The notes beneath the pieces are model-generated. The model saw only the letters and a list, made by a program, of their open reading frames with translations, searched no databases and was not told the origin of the DNA. A DNA stretch of 34,353 nt from Thalassoglobus sp. JC818. Its GTDB lineage: Bacteria > Planctomycetota > Planctomycetia > Planctomycetales > Planctomycetaceae. The DNA is taken from contig NZ_JBFEFI010000018.1 of assembly GCF_040717535.1 (NCBI RefSeq), positions 1 through 34,353 of the forward strand, written 5' to 3'. Numbering within the stretch: the stretch's first letter is position 1; every line of letters begins with the position of its first letter. Shown here one piece after another: positions 26,005-34,353 of this stretch. The translations under genes were made by a program, and so were the position numbers.

Positions 26005-29000
26005 TTAGTTGGGGTCAGTCGGGCGGAGTCGCTGGTAGACGACTTCCGCGGAGTCGGTGTCCGAATCCAAGGGGCTGTCGCTACACGAGGAAGTCCACTG
26101 GATTGCGAGGGAATCAACCGAAGTTTTGTCGGCTCCGCTGTGCAGGAAGATGCGTGGATTGCCACCGGTGACGACTCCGTACCAGAGATAGAGATCGCCG
26201 TCTTTGCTAGAGATCATCAGTTCCGATTCGCCACCGTAATCGAACTTGATCGTTCCCGATACAACGGCAGCATGTCCTTTTTGCTCAAGGAACTCCCGAT
26301 ACTGATTCTCGTATGTGTCCGACGTTTTGCGATAAGACTCACCGAACCGCTTGTCGATCGCGATCACGAAACCCGTCTGGTTCGCCTCCACCAACTTTGA
26401 ATCAAGCAAATGGTGCGATTCTTGTGTCGCCTGCCACTTTCCTGAAAGTGCCTCAGTGTTGTCGGTTGTCGAAGTTTCATCAACGTCGGGTTGGGCAGGT
26501 TGAATTGCATCGCGTTGCGTTGTGGGAATGCCATTGCCACACAACAAGCGATGTGCCGTGGACTCTTCCCACGTGACGGGGAAGGTGAGAACTTTTCCAT
26601 CCCGGTCCACGACAATCTTTGATTCTTGTCCGGGAATTTGTGAAAGCATCGCCGCGTTGTAGGCGTCGCGAGACTCGGACTTGGGCCAACGGAACGGACC
26701 AATGCCCACGATCACATCATCGACCTGCAATCCGATCTCTCGCGCCGGTGAACCGAGGTCAGAAACTCGCAGGATTCTACTTTCGCGTTCATCGTCGGAG
26801 ACGGTGGCGACGATGTTCAACCAAACGGCTGCCATGCGACGAACATGCGATTCGGGCAGCAACAAGTGAAACTGACGGAACTGATCATCCGTAATGACCG
26901 GTCCGAAGAAGACGATCTCTGACTTGGGGCTAAAGCTCACGCAGTACTGCAGCAAATCATCGATTACATACCCTCCCAGAAAATCGCTGGGGACGACATA
27001 CCGATGACTCGCCCCATCGATCCCGCCGGGAGTCACGAGGATTCCGTGAGACTGCAAACGCTTGAGTTGTTCCGACTGTTTCAACTGTCGAAGCAACTGC
27101 TGCACTTGCTTGGCATTCTCCGCAGGCATAGCCTTGCCGATGCCTTTCAGATACGCTGTGAGCTGGTCGCGTGGTCGGGTTAGCAGCACTCGAAATCCGA
27201 AGTCATTGATTCGCTGTTGTGGACCTTTGGCGGTGTAGGTTGCCAGTTCGATGCCGATCAGGACAACCGCCTCAAAGTCGTCAGAGTCAGCGAGCGTTTG
27301 CCATGCGTCTCGGACATCATTCGGATCGGTTCGCGCGGCAATGATCGTTTGCTGTGCTCCGATCAGCCTATATTCGATGGCTTTGCCTTCCAATTCGCGA
27401 CGTGCGGGAATTGTCCACGACAACTCGCGGAGGCTTTCGGGATGCGAAGTCAAATTGATCAGAATTGGCAAGGCTTCCTTCCACCTGAAGTGAACGCAGC
27501 CTTCGCAAGCGACATCGACATGCCGATGTTCCAAAAGCATATCCAGGTACGCGGACTTTGCCGCCGGACGCAGCGGTCGATGCACCAGGGCATAGTCGGC
27601 CGCTGCGCTTGTGTCTTTGTTATCCGACTCGTGCAGCCGCATCAGCAGCTTGGTGGTAGCATCGGTTCGAATGAACGCGAGTGATCCGATCAGCTTGCGG
27701 AGTGCGGTGGGCTCCTGCGTGTTCTTGATCGCGGTTTCAATCGGTTCGAGAGCATCGTCGCCGAACTTCTCAATCAGTCGTTGGCACGAGTTGGCAGTGA
27801 TGTCGCCTTTGTCTTCGATCTGCATTCCAGCGATCAACAAGTCAATTCGATCGTCGCCTTTGGTGAGTTTGAGTTTCTCGCGGATCGTCTCCTGGCCGAA
27901 AAGCGTTCCGAGCGAGTACCAGACGAAACCATGGCCCTCGCCCATGCAAACGGCCTGTGTGTGGTAAGGGCTGGAAGCGGTTTTCCAGAGGATTTTTAAT
28001 CCTAGAACCGCCAGCGACGACTTCGTAAGCCGCGAGCCTCTAGCCGTGGGTGTTGACGCATCGGACCGGCGGCTAGCGTCTTGCCGCTCACGGGGGAAGA
28101 GCACGAATTCCCAGTCCTCATGCTTGAGTTCAAACGGCCCAAGCTCATCCGGTGGCGTTTCTTTTTGTTGCGGCAGATTCGAGTATTCCTCCCACGTTCG
28201 GCGAAGCGTGATTCGGTAGCCGAGTGAATCGTCTGCCAGCACCGTTGGTAAGTTGTCGACATGATGAAGCTTCCATGTCGGTGAACCAGCAGCAGCCACA
28301 AGGCGATCTGCAAGTCCTTTGAGAGCTGCCTCGGGCAACATCTGGCGGTCTTCTCTCATAACTGCCATCGCGGCACGGGCGGCCACACTCTCACGAGCAT
28401 TCGCGAGTTCGTTGGTAAGGTACTCCGCCTTGTCGGCTTCGGTCAGCAAGTTCATGCCGCCGGGCATCAAGCGTCCGTCAATGCAATATCCGTTGTGATT
28501 GACCAGCCATGCGCTCTGCACAACCATCGCCTCGGTTCGCGTCACCAGCCACTGTTTTGCAAACTCCATGCGACTGGCTTGATCTTCTCGCGTGCCTCCG
28601 CCGAGTGTCGCATACACAGTGGCGGCGTTGAGCGTTTCCCTGCTTATCAGACCATGGCCAATGAAAAGGACCTTTCGAAACGCTTTGGCAGCCAGATCGT
28701 TGTCTGCCGTTTCACCCTGGCCAGCGTTAAAGTTGTATGACGCCAGCGACCCGATGCGCCACCAGGCGAAGATCTGTTGCTCGCGCGTCAAATCGTCTTG
28801 CTGTAGTGCTCTATTCCAATTGGCGATCGTTCCCCGCTGGTCTGTGTGTTTAATGGACGCACGGCCGAAAGATGGATCACTATCGTAGGCAGTTTGAAAA
28901 AGCCGCAATGTTTCGTCCGATATCGGTCCATCGTTTACGGCTTCGCCTCCATCTGGTTTCGACTCTGTGGCTTTTTCTATCAATGGGGAACTTAGCAAAT

Positions 29001-30666
29001 CCGGGAGGCTTAGCCGCGGGAGCTTCATGTTGGCTGGCAGGTGTCTCGCGCGGAATACCAGAACGCGATCCGATATATGCTCACCCGCCGTATCGAGTTG
29101 CATTGACGCAAGCGATTCAAATTTTTCACCGAACCATGTTGACTGGGGAGCGATCTGACGACCGCCAATGCCACCGAGCGAAACCCCATCACGCCGATCG
29201 ATGGGATTGTCAATCGACCAGTTGAATGCATCGAACTGAAGTCCGCCGTTGTGCCGCCGGACTGCCTGCCACTCGATTCGCAGGATTGCACCGTCGACTT
29301 CGGAGATCACGCTTCCAGCACCACCTTCAGTTTGAATCGGTACTTTCCAATCGACCGCGACTTGCCAGCTTCCTGAGTTGACATCTTCTTCCGATTTTGG
29401 ATCGGGCGTCAGAACCGCCATTTGCACCTGAAGGGTACCGGTTACGGTGTCCGTATCCTCGGCTTCCTCCGCCTGAACAAGGCCCACAATCAGCGGCGGC
29501 ACAGTCATCAGCGGAATGAGCAGCGACCCGAACAGAACGGCACCGACGCGTGTCAATCGGAGTTGCGTTCGCTGTGTCATTGTCATCAACCTTGTTACCC
29601 GAGACTCGAATTGCGAACGATCAGTCCCCGTCGCGGTCGCTGCAATGGCTCCGGTTGGTTCAGCCGCCACACACAATTCAGCCATTCGCAACAACGCTCC
29701 GGCGTAGTCCATCGGTCCATGCCCGGTTGAAACCACCAGATCGTCACAGCACACTTCGCGGTGGCGACTGATCCGCCGACTTAGATACCAAACGACCGGG
29801 TGAAAAAAGAAAAACGATTCAATGGTGCGTTGAAGCAAGATCACCAGCAAGTCATAACGTCGAACATGTGCCAGCTCATGACTGATGATTGTGGCGAACT
29901 GATCCGGAGTAAGCCCCGTGATGATCGAAGCTGGTATCAATACCATCGGTCGTACGACACCGACAACGGTTGGCACGGTGACTCTTTCGCATAGCGCGAC
30001 AACGGGCACGATTCGCAATCCAGCACGGCGTGCTTGTTCGGCCACGATGTTGAGCAGATGCGAATCATCAAGCGGCTGCGAGCTCGATCGCAATCTATGC
30101 CCGCCCCAGACCGCCAGCGTCAACCGGATGAGAAAAACAGCGACACCAAACAAGTAGGCTATGACTATTATCGAAGCCAGACTCGGCAGCCACGCATATT
30201 CACTTCGAGCGACATCTGGATTTTCCAAGACGATGTTATTTCCCGCGATGGTTGACGGCGAGTCTACCGCGACTTGAGACGATTGCGGTTCGGCCGCTAT
30301 CGTGGTTTGGACCGTCGAGTTGCCCGAATACTCATACACTCCGGCCGGAGGTCCAGAAGGTGGATCATCGATTTGTTCCGGCGCGGACTCCGGCTCGTCC
30401 AAAACAACTTCACTCGCAACGGCAGCCGCCTGCATCGGCGCGCGAACATCCACGATGCCCATCGTCAACACAAAGCATACTGGCAAACTGGCGAGCGCGA
30501 CCAAATGCAAAACGTATCGAGAACTTGTCGACGCCTTACTCAGCAACCGATCGAGGCTCACAACAACTAAGCCAACCAACACGCCTTGCCACAAGAAATG
30601 GGCGAGCGAAAGTGCCATGACTTGCGTCCAACTTCCGGCGAACCAGTGATGCCAGAGATCGTTCAT
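26005..30666 (-). CDS. Giant M56 (BlaR1-type) metallopeptidase sensor
   Basis: A 1553 aa membrane zinc peptidase. N-terminal helices at about 15-37 and 50-72, then a Pro/Ser-rich linker, a helix at 160-185 and the M56 peptidase region: HELAH at 263-267 with a further ligand glutamate at 304 (RHREVCCDDL). A fourth helix (about 374-396) is followed by a tail of about 1150 residues that, as in BlaR1, should lie outside the cytoplasm: strand-rich, a helical TPR-like region, a HEAT-like stretch (about 950-1080), a PDZ-like domain from about 1298 (LRVSDLGSPAREIGLQVDDVIVGIG) and a lipocalin-like end with ALSGKW. BlaR1 itself has a penicillin-binding domain there; this one does not. The start overlaps the repressor stop by ATGA. 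A palindromic repeat encodes about residues 859-881. Confidence 0.9.
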   Translation of the reverse strand: MNDLWHHWFAGSWTQVMALSLAHFLWQGVLVGLVVVSLDRLLSKASTSSRYVLHLVALASLPVCFVLTMGIVDVRAPMQAAAVASEVVLDEPESAPEQIDDPPSGPPAGVYEYSGNSTVQTTIAAEPQSSQVAVDSPSTIAGNNIVLENPDVARSEYAWLPSLASIIVIAYLFGVAVFLIRLTLAVWGGHRLRSSSQPLDDSHLLNIVAEQARRAGLRIVPVVALCERVTVPTVVGVVRPMVLIPASIITGLTPDQFATIISHELAHVRRYDLLVILLQRTIESFFFFHPVVWYLSRRISRHREVCCDDLVVSTGHGPMDYAGALLRMAELCVAAEPTGAIAATATGTDRSQFESRVTRLMTMTQRTQLRLTRVGAVLFGSLLIPLMTVPPLIVGLVQAEEAEDTDTVTGTLQVQMAVLTPDPKSEEDVNSGSWQVAVDWKVPIQTEGGAGSVISEVDGAILRIEWQAVRRHNGGLQFDAFNWSIDNPIDRRDGVSLGGIGGRQIAPQSTWFGEKFESLASMQLDTAGEHISDRVLVFRARHLPANMKLPRLSLPDLLSSPLIEKATESKPDGGEAVNDGPISDETLRLFQTAYDSDPSFGRASIKHTDQRGTIANWNRALQQDDLTREQQIFAWWRIGSLASYNFNAGQGETADNDLAAKAFRKVLFIGHGLISRETLNAATVYATLGGGTREDQASRMEFAKQWLVTRTEAMVVQSAWLVNHNGYCIDGRLMPGGMNLLTEADKAEYLTNELANARESVAARAAMAVMREDRQMLPEAALKGLADRLVAAAGSPTWKLHHVDNLPTVLADDSLGYRITLRRTWEEYSNLPQQKETPPDELGPFELKHEDWEFVLFPRERQDASRRSDASTPTARGSRLTKSSLAVLGLKILWKTASSPYHTQAVCMGEGHGFVWYSLGTLFGQETIREKLKLTKGDDRIDLLIAGMQIEDKGDITANSCQRLIEKFGDDALEPIETAIKNTQEPTALRKLIGSLAFIRTDATTKLLMRLHESDNKDTSAAADYALVHRPLRPAAKSAYLDMLLEHRHVDVACEGCVHFRWKEALPILINLTSHPESLRELSWTIPARRELEGKAIEYRLIGAQQTIIAARTDPNDVRDAWQTLADSDDFEAVVLIGIELATYTAKGPQQRINDFGFRVLLTRPRDQLTAYLKGIGKAMPAENAKQVQQLLRQLKQSEQLKRLQSHGILVTPGGIDGASHRYVVPSDFLGGYVIDDLLQYCVSFSPKSEIVFFGPVITDDQFRQFHLLLPESHVRRMAAVWLNIVATVSDDERESRILRVSDLGSPAREIGLQVDDVIVGIGPFRWPKSESRDAYNAAMLSQIPGQESKIVVDRDGKVLTFPVTWEESTAHRLLCGNGIPTTQRDAIQPAQPDVDETSTTDNTEALSGKWQATQESHHLLDSKLVEANQTGFVIAIDKRFGESYRKTSDTYENQYREFLEQKGHAAVVSGTIKFDYGGESELMISSKDGDLYLWYGVVTGGNPRIFLHSGADKTSVDSLAIQWTSSCSDSPLDSDTDSAEVVYQRLRPTDPN
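28025..28091. repeat. Palindromic repeat inserted in frame in the M56 gene
   Basis: Two 26-nt arms (28025-28050 and 28066-28091) pair as an imperfect inverted repeat (18 of 26) around a 15-nt loop, with shared core CTAGCCG/CGGCTAG. The encoded residues (around SRRSDASTPTARGSRL) are unlike the surrounding protein. The sequence has the look of a dispersed REP-like element that I associate with planctomycete genomes; copy number elsewhere cannot be checked here. Confidence 0.6.
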
Positions 30667-31064
30667 TGCTGCTTCTCCCGCATCTTCTGATTGAAAACGT
30701 GGCGAAGTCGCTTCAACGAGTCCGCGTCCAGGTCCGTCACGTCAAACAGATTCAGCAGAACGGCCTCGGCAGACCCATCAAACACCCGATCAACCAGGTT
30801 GCCTAGCATACTTTTCGACACGGCATCGACGGAAACCAGCGGCTCGAACCGAAACGCCTTACCCTCGACCGGATCGAGCTGCTTTAGTTGTCCCTTGGCA
30901 ACCATTTTTTGCAGCGTGGTAATCACGGACGTGTGAGCCAGATCGCGTCCATGCGAAGCCAACGCGTCACGGATTTCGCGAGCTGTTTTCGGTGAATTGG
31001 CCCACAGCACTTTGAGCATTTGCAACTCGAGTTCGGTCGGCTGCGGTGTCGTCGATCGGGTCAT
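30663..31064 (-). CDS. blaI: BlaI/MecI-type transcriptional repressor
   Basis: A 133 aa cytosolic winged-helix repressor (Penicillinase_R type). The N-terminal DNA-binding part reads PTELELQMLKVLWANSPKTA...VITTLQKMVAKGQLKQL; the C-terminal half (LDADSLKRLRHVF) is the dimerisation helix pair. In the classical system the repressor is cleaved after the partner M56 peptidase is activated, freeing the operon; the family usually cuts between helices in the second half. It is the first gene of the operon and overlaps the M56 start by four bases. Two identical-type dyads stand at its promoter, so it very likely controls itself. The target genes beyond this operon and the inducing signal are unknown; beta-lactam sensing is not implied by the sequence. 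Confidence 0.92.
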   Translation of the reverse strand: MTRSTTPQPTELELQMLKVLWANSPKTAREIRDALASHGRDLAHTSVITTLQKMVAKGQLKQLDPVEGKAFRFEPLVSVDAVSKSMLGNLVDRVFDGSAEAVLLNLFDVTDLDADSLKRLRHVFNQKMREKQQ

Positions 31065-31090
31065 TGTCGTGCTCCCGGCTAGCTATTATT

Positions 31091-31108
31091 TTTCTATCTC
31101 TATAGAAA
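31091..31108. promoter_or_regulatory. BlaI operator 1
   Basis: Dyad TTTCTAT-CTCT-ATAGAAA, perfect 7-bp arms with a 4-bp centre, just downstream of the predicted -10. Binding here would block the start of transcription of the repressor operon. It shares both arms exactly with operator 2. Confidence 0.8.
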
Positions 31109-31136
31109 TCCTACGCAAGCGAGAACAGGGGGGCAA
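31108..31136 (-). promoter_or_regulatory. Promoter of the repressor/peptidase operon
   Basis: On the minus strand TTGCCC (31136-31131), a 17-bp spacer, and TAGGAT (31113-31108). Each box matches four of six consensus bases. It lies exactly between the two operators, with the -10 abutting operator 1, which strengthens the call. Confidence 0.55.
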
Positions 31137-31142
31137 GTCCTA

Positions 31143-31160
31143 TTTCTATGTTGATAGAAA
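31143..31160. promoter_or_regulatory. BlaI operator 2
   Basis: Dyad TTTCTAT-GTTG-ATAGAAA with the same arms as operator 1. The centres are 52 bp apart, close to five helical turns, so two repressor dimers would sit on the same face of DNA and flank the promoter. Confidence 0.8.
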
Positions 31161-32535
31161 CAAAAACTGGCCAAGGCCATAAATGTCTTGACTCTCTGCA
31201 GTAAACGCTTTGCCAGAAAGCTCCTCGTGACCTGGTGCACGTGACCGGACAAGAGCCGCTTGACACGCATGTGCACACAACGCAACCGCTTCGTTGTCAC
31301 CTGTGTGCCAACGTATTCACGGCCAGTCCGACAGCGAACATCGGCCAGGCCCTGAGAAAGTCTACCGACTCCACGGCAGCTAGCGCGATCGCGCTGCTGA
31401 AATACCAAACCGCGTTTTAGGCCATTGTAGAAATCGCGAACACCGATACGGCTTGAACACGATGGCAGTCTGCAGAAGTTGCACAATCCGCCCCCTAGTC
31501 GAGAACTGTGTGCCTGTAGGTGAGATTGAACACCTCTGCAGTCTGCGTCATTAGAATGACATCCAGTATCTGGACGGCTTAAGCTCCGTGTTGCTGGTAC
31601 CGTAATTGCGTAATGTGGGCGTGTCATTTGCTCCTTCGATTCGCTACCGGACTGCGGAATCTCACGATTCATATCAGAAATGACCCCGGTCACTTTCGCA
31701 CTTCAACCGGTGAGCTAACGCCCGAGAATCATGCAAATGTCGACGTAAGTGCTTTTGCAGTAGAGACTAGCGGATCCGATAAGGTGCCGACGCCGTGAGC
31801 GAAAAGTTCTACTGGCGTCTTGTCGCCCCGACTGAATACGAAACAGCTCGCCGCACTGAGTCGTGGCGAGCTGTTACTATTTAAGCAGCAACGGCTTACG
31901 CGAACCACCAGCTGTTGTCGCATAGTTCAAACGAATTCCCGGACCGTGCTGATTGGGACACACATGTTCCGAACGTCAAAGATGGGTAGAGGCTTATTGG
32001 GTTCAGATCCAATCGGCAATTTCGCGGCCTTGCGAGTGGACTTGGGGCTTGGCGTGAAGTATCTGGACAAGTGATCCGACACGAAACCCCCTACAAGATA
32101 ATGGCGTTCGCGGACACTCCGCGAAATATTCTCGCGATGCCCCCGTGTAAAACAGCAGGTAGTGTCCCTTGGCAACGAGAATGTTGGGCGTAAAGACGCT
32201 CGCGCTTTCTCAAGTACCTGGCTCGCCTTTCGAGAACGCCATCCCTTTCTCGGTCCAGCTTTACCCGTCTTTGGAGGTTGCTTACCAGATGGTCGCGTCG
32301 TATCTGGGTGATATCTTCCCTTCGGATTACGACACGTAATTCAACTCACAGACTTTGAGGATGTCGCTCGGAAGTCGGCGCATCACGCGGACTTCCGCTC
32401 CGATACCTTCTACCGGCCGGAGCGTTACGTTCAGAGTTGGTAGGGTAGCTTCGTCCGCCCGCGGATCTCGCCATCAAAAGTGTTGCAACGAAAGTGATAA
32501 GGCCTTTCATGATGCATTCGGTACGGTGCGTCGCG
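31161..32535. other. Gene-poor stretch with possible gene remnants
   Basis: About 1.4 kb without a gene I can support. Several open frames overlap on both strands (31100-31693 minus, 31820-32074 plus, 31927-32175 minus) with no ribosome site and no family. At 32181-32339 (plus) a 52-codon frame reads protein-like (LYPSLEVAYQMVASYLGDIF). On the minus strand from 32510 there is a signal-peptide-like start (MKGLITFVATLLMA) that soon breaks up, while the next frame stays open to about 32338. This looks like decayed genes rather than active ones. Confidence 0.45.
31842..31875. repeat. Perfect inverted repeat in the gene-poor stretch
   Basis: AACAGCTCGCC and GGCGAGCTGTT (11 bp each) around a 12-nt loop. 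On the plus strand ACTATTTAA follows, so it could be an old terminator of a lost plus-strand gene; no such gene is visible. Confidence 0.5.
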
Positions 32536-34353
32536 TCACTCGATGACGGGAACGGAGAATTCGGTCGAGGTATCCTTGGCGTAGAAGCCAATGTACTCGA
32601 TCGATTTCAACTCAGGTGGTAGCGAGAAGCTCAAGGTCGTCCCGATGATCTCCGCAGAGCCTGTTCTGTTTGAAAGATCCAGCGAGACAGCTATTTCGAA
32701 AGTGTCGTCCGGCGCGAAGGTCGCTCTTTGGGAGCCAGCATTGCCGACGTTGTCCCAACCTCCCGCGAATGCGACATGCTGGTGCATGCCGATGGCGGTA
32801 CCGATCTTGAAGCTTGCTCCGTTGGTTGGTTTCGATGCCAAAACCAGGGCGCCATTACGAGTCACTCCATTCTTCTGCGCACTTCGGTATTTCAACCGAA
32901 TGGTCGCGCGATCCGTGATCGGACGGTCCAGCTTCTGAAACGCGAGTCCTTCAGTTTCCGGAGACATGAGGTAGCCAAAGTCAGTTCTGGTCATGCTTGT
33001 CCCGAGAACGACGTCGAAAACGCCAGTCGGATCTTCGCCAAACGGAGGCTCAGTCGACTTTTGCTTCACGCGTTTACTTTGACCATCGAGCCGCCACCAG
33101 TCAGGTCCTTCAGCCAGTACGGCGGCGTCATGTCGGATCAGGGCTTCTCGCAATTCGGAGAACTTGTCCGGAAACTCGTCCGCAACGTCGGTTGTTTCCT
33201 GCCAATCCTCCTTAATGTTATAGAGTTCGAACGATTCGAGGTTGTCGGATCCAACAATCTTCCAATCGCCAATGCGCATGCCAACTCGGTAGTCGGTCGA
33301 CGCTAAATGATTCCGCCAGTACAACGGTTGCTCACGTTGAATTGCGTGTCCACTGAACAAGGGAAGGAGACTGGTACCATCACTGGACTCTCTTCTAGAG
33401 GCAGTTTCAAATGGTGCGGTCATCCGGAAGTGGAATGTCAAGCACATCGCAGATCGTCGGAAAGATATCTGATCCGATGACCGGCGTTTCGCTAACGCTG
33501 CCGGCTTTGATCCTTCCGGGCCAACGGACGATGCCGGGGACTCGGATTCCCCCTTCGTGAGTCGCCCGCTTTCGGCCACGTAGACCGCCCGTCGATCCAC
33601 GAGTTCGGCCTTTCGTTCCATTCCCTTCGGGACCATTGTCTGAGGTGAAGAAGACAAACGTGTTGTCGCGATATCCCATCTCGTCAACTGCGGCCATCAG
33701 CTTACCGAAGGCGTCATCAAGCTGCGTGATGTTGCCATGGTGCTGACGAATCTCCTCGTCCTCAATATCCGCGTAGTGCTTCATGTATTGAGGAGCGGAT
33801 TCGATCGGCAGGTGTGGTTCATGAGTCCAGACGGTGATGAAGAATGGCGTCTCTGAGTCTTTCCGACTCTTCAGCCAGTTAATCGCCTCGCTGGCCGCGA
33901 TCAATGCGCTGGGGCCTTCCATCCGGCCAACTTCTTCACGATTACGGACGTAGTTGGTCGGATTCATGTGATTGGGGGCGGCGTTATTCTGCGTGGCCAG
34001 CCAGTGGTCGTAGCCGTGATCGTCCGGTTGGGGCTGATCGTCAGAATTGAACTTTCCATTGAGGTGCCATTTTCCGACATGGCAGGTTTCGTAGCCTCTT
34101 TTCTTCAGCAGCGAGGTAATCGTGATCTCGCTGTCACGCAGGTGGTAAATGCTGCCGCCCGGAATCCACCGCCAGACACCATTCCGATAGGGAGTTCGCC
34201 CAGTCAGGATTGCCGACCGCGATAGCGAACAGACCGAACATGCCGCATAGCACTGGGTGAACCGCAACCCTTCACTAGCAAACTTGTCGAGGTTCGGCGA
34301 CTTGATGACCCGATGGCCGTAACAGCCAAGGTCGCCCCAGCCCTGATCATCTG
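32536..34353 (-). pseudogene. Sulfatase gene split by a frameshifting insertion (5' end off window)
   Basis: A formylglycine-dependent sulfatase reading from the right edge. The frame enters with the metal-binding DDQGWGDLGCYGH, then SPNLDKFASEG and the maturation motif CSLSR (34217-34231), where Leu stands in place of the usual Pro or Ala. Further landmarks are CHVGKWHLNG, HEPHLPIES and FFTSDNGPEGNGT. At 33409 the frame stops (TGA) after PLPDDRTI; the missing continuation DGTSLLPLFSG resumes in another frame at 33381 and runs to PVIE at 32536, including DWKIVGSDNLESFELYNIKED and a strand-rich C-terminal domain of about 170 residues. The active site is in the first part, so a shortened protein could still be made, but loss of the C-terminal strands would probably inactivate it. 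Planctomycetes carry many sulfatases for sulfated polysaccharides. Confidence 0.8.
33382..33409. other. 28-nt insertion in the sulfatase gene
   Basis: Removing these 28 nt joins codons for DDRTI directly to DGTSLLPLF, the normal sulfatase sequence. The insert includes CTCTTCTAGAG on the plus strand (a short inverted CTCT/AGAG) but no clear target duplication. Because 28 is not a multiple of three it breaks the frame. Confidence 0.65.

Noticed and set aside
30663-31064. Reading the repressor/peptidase pair as a beta-lactam resistance system
   Set aside because: The M56 tail has no visible penicillin-binding motif (SxxK, SxN, KTG in order), and no beta-lactamase gene is nearby.
24008-31692. 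Near-palindrome TGACCGGGGTCA after tRNA-Pro, again at 24095 (one change) and inverted at 31681, as possible ends of a mobile block around the blaI operon
   Set aside because: Several chance 12-13-base matches are expected in a 34-kb window; no recombinase gene and no duplicated tRNA end were seen.
31100-31693. 197-codon minus-strand frame next to the operators
   Set aside because: It overlaps the operator/promoter region, is Arg/Cys/Ser-rich and matches no family.
31820-32175. Overlapping plus- and minus-strand frames (85 and 82 codons)
   Set aside because: Both are open over the same bases; neither has a ribosome site. At most a remnant, as noted under the gene-poor stretch.

Overview
The window reads as chromosomal DNA of a planctomycete, most likely Planctomycetaceae-like. 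The evidence is a very large secreted protein joining a PVC-type dehydrogenase propeller, a c-type heme domain, DUF1080 and FG-GAP repeats, together with a sulfatase, TIGR03067/lipocalin-like extracellular domains, a Porin_O_P porin, a Cys-rich secreted protein, an M56 (BlaR1-type) peptidase with a huge extra-cytoplasmic tail, and moderate GC with loose gene packing. No complete prophage, CRISPR array or rRNA is visible.

Layout. 1-2.1 kb: a zinc-LID adenylate kinase converging on an MFS transporter, with a hairpin between them. 2.1-5 kb: a nitrogen module of an ammonium channel (amtB) followed by two tandem PII proteins, with a near-perfect sigma-54 promoter upstream and a strong terminator after the second PII gene. 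5.1-12.1 kb: the giant PVC heme/DUF1080/FG-GAP protein (minus), divergent from a cystathionine gamma-synthase/lyase-type PLP enzyme (plus). 12.1-17.9 kb: a small secreted protein, then a sucrose cluster: a stand-alone sucrose-phosphate phosphatase-like HAD enzyme (minus), divergent from a sucrose-phosphate synthase with its own HAD domain, whose 3' end overlaps an amylosucrase gene. Together these could make, dephosphorylate and then cleave or polymerise sucrose. 18-20.8 kb: a porin of the phosphate/pyrophosphate-selective family and a 20-cysteine secreted protein. 20.8-23.7 kb: a two-gene minus-strand block (104 aa protein and a 773 aa beta-helix protein without signal peptide) ending close to a tRNA-Pro(GGG) gene with a clear promoter.

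24.7-31.2 kb: a minus-strand regulatory operon: BlaI-type repressor, a 1553 aa M56 metallopeptidase sensor with HEAT-like, PDZ-like and lipocalin-like parts, a 58 aa two-helix membrane protein, and a lipocalin-like secreted protein carrying an in-frame TAG. Two matching 7-4-7 dyads flank a predicted promoter upstream of the repressor. A roughly 67-bp palindromic repeat is translated in frame inside the M56 gene. This operon is the best candidate here for an uncharacterised system: a protease-relieved repressor that may sense an extracytoplasmic ligand or protein state.

31.2-34.4 kb: about 1.4 kb without a convincing gene, probably decayed sequence, then a sulfatase gene that runs off the right edge and is split by a 28-nt insertion. 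The window therefore holds both intact housekeeping or metabolic modules and signs of gene decay at its right end.
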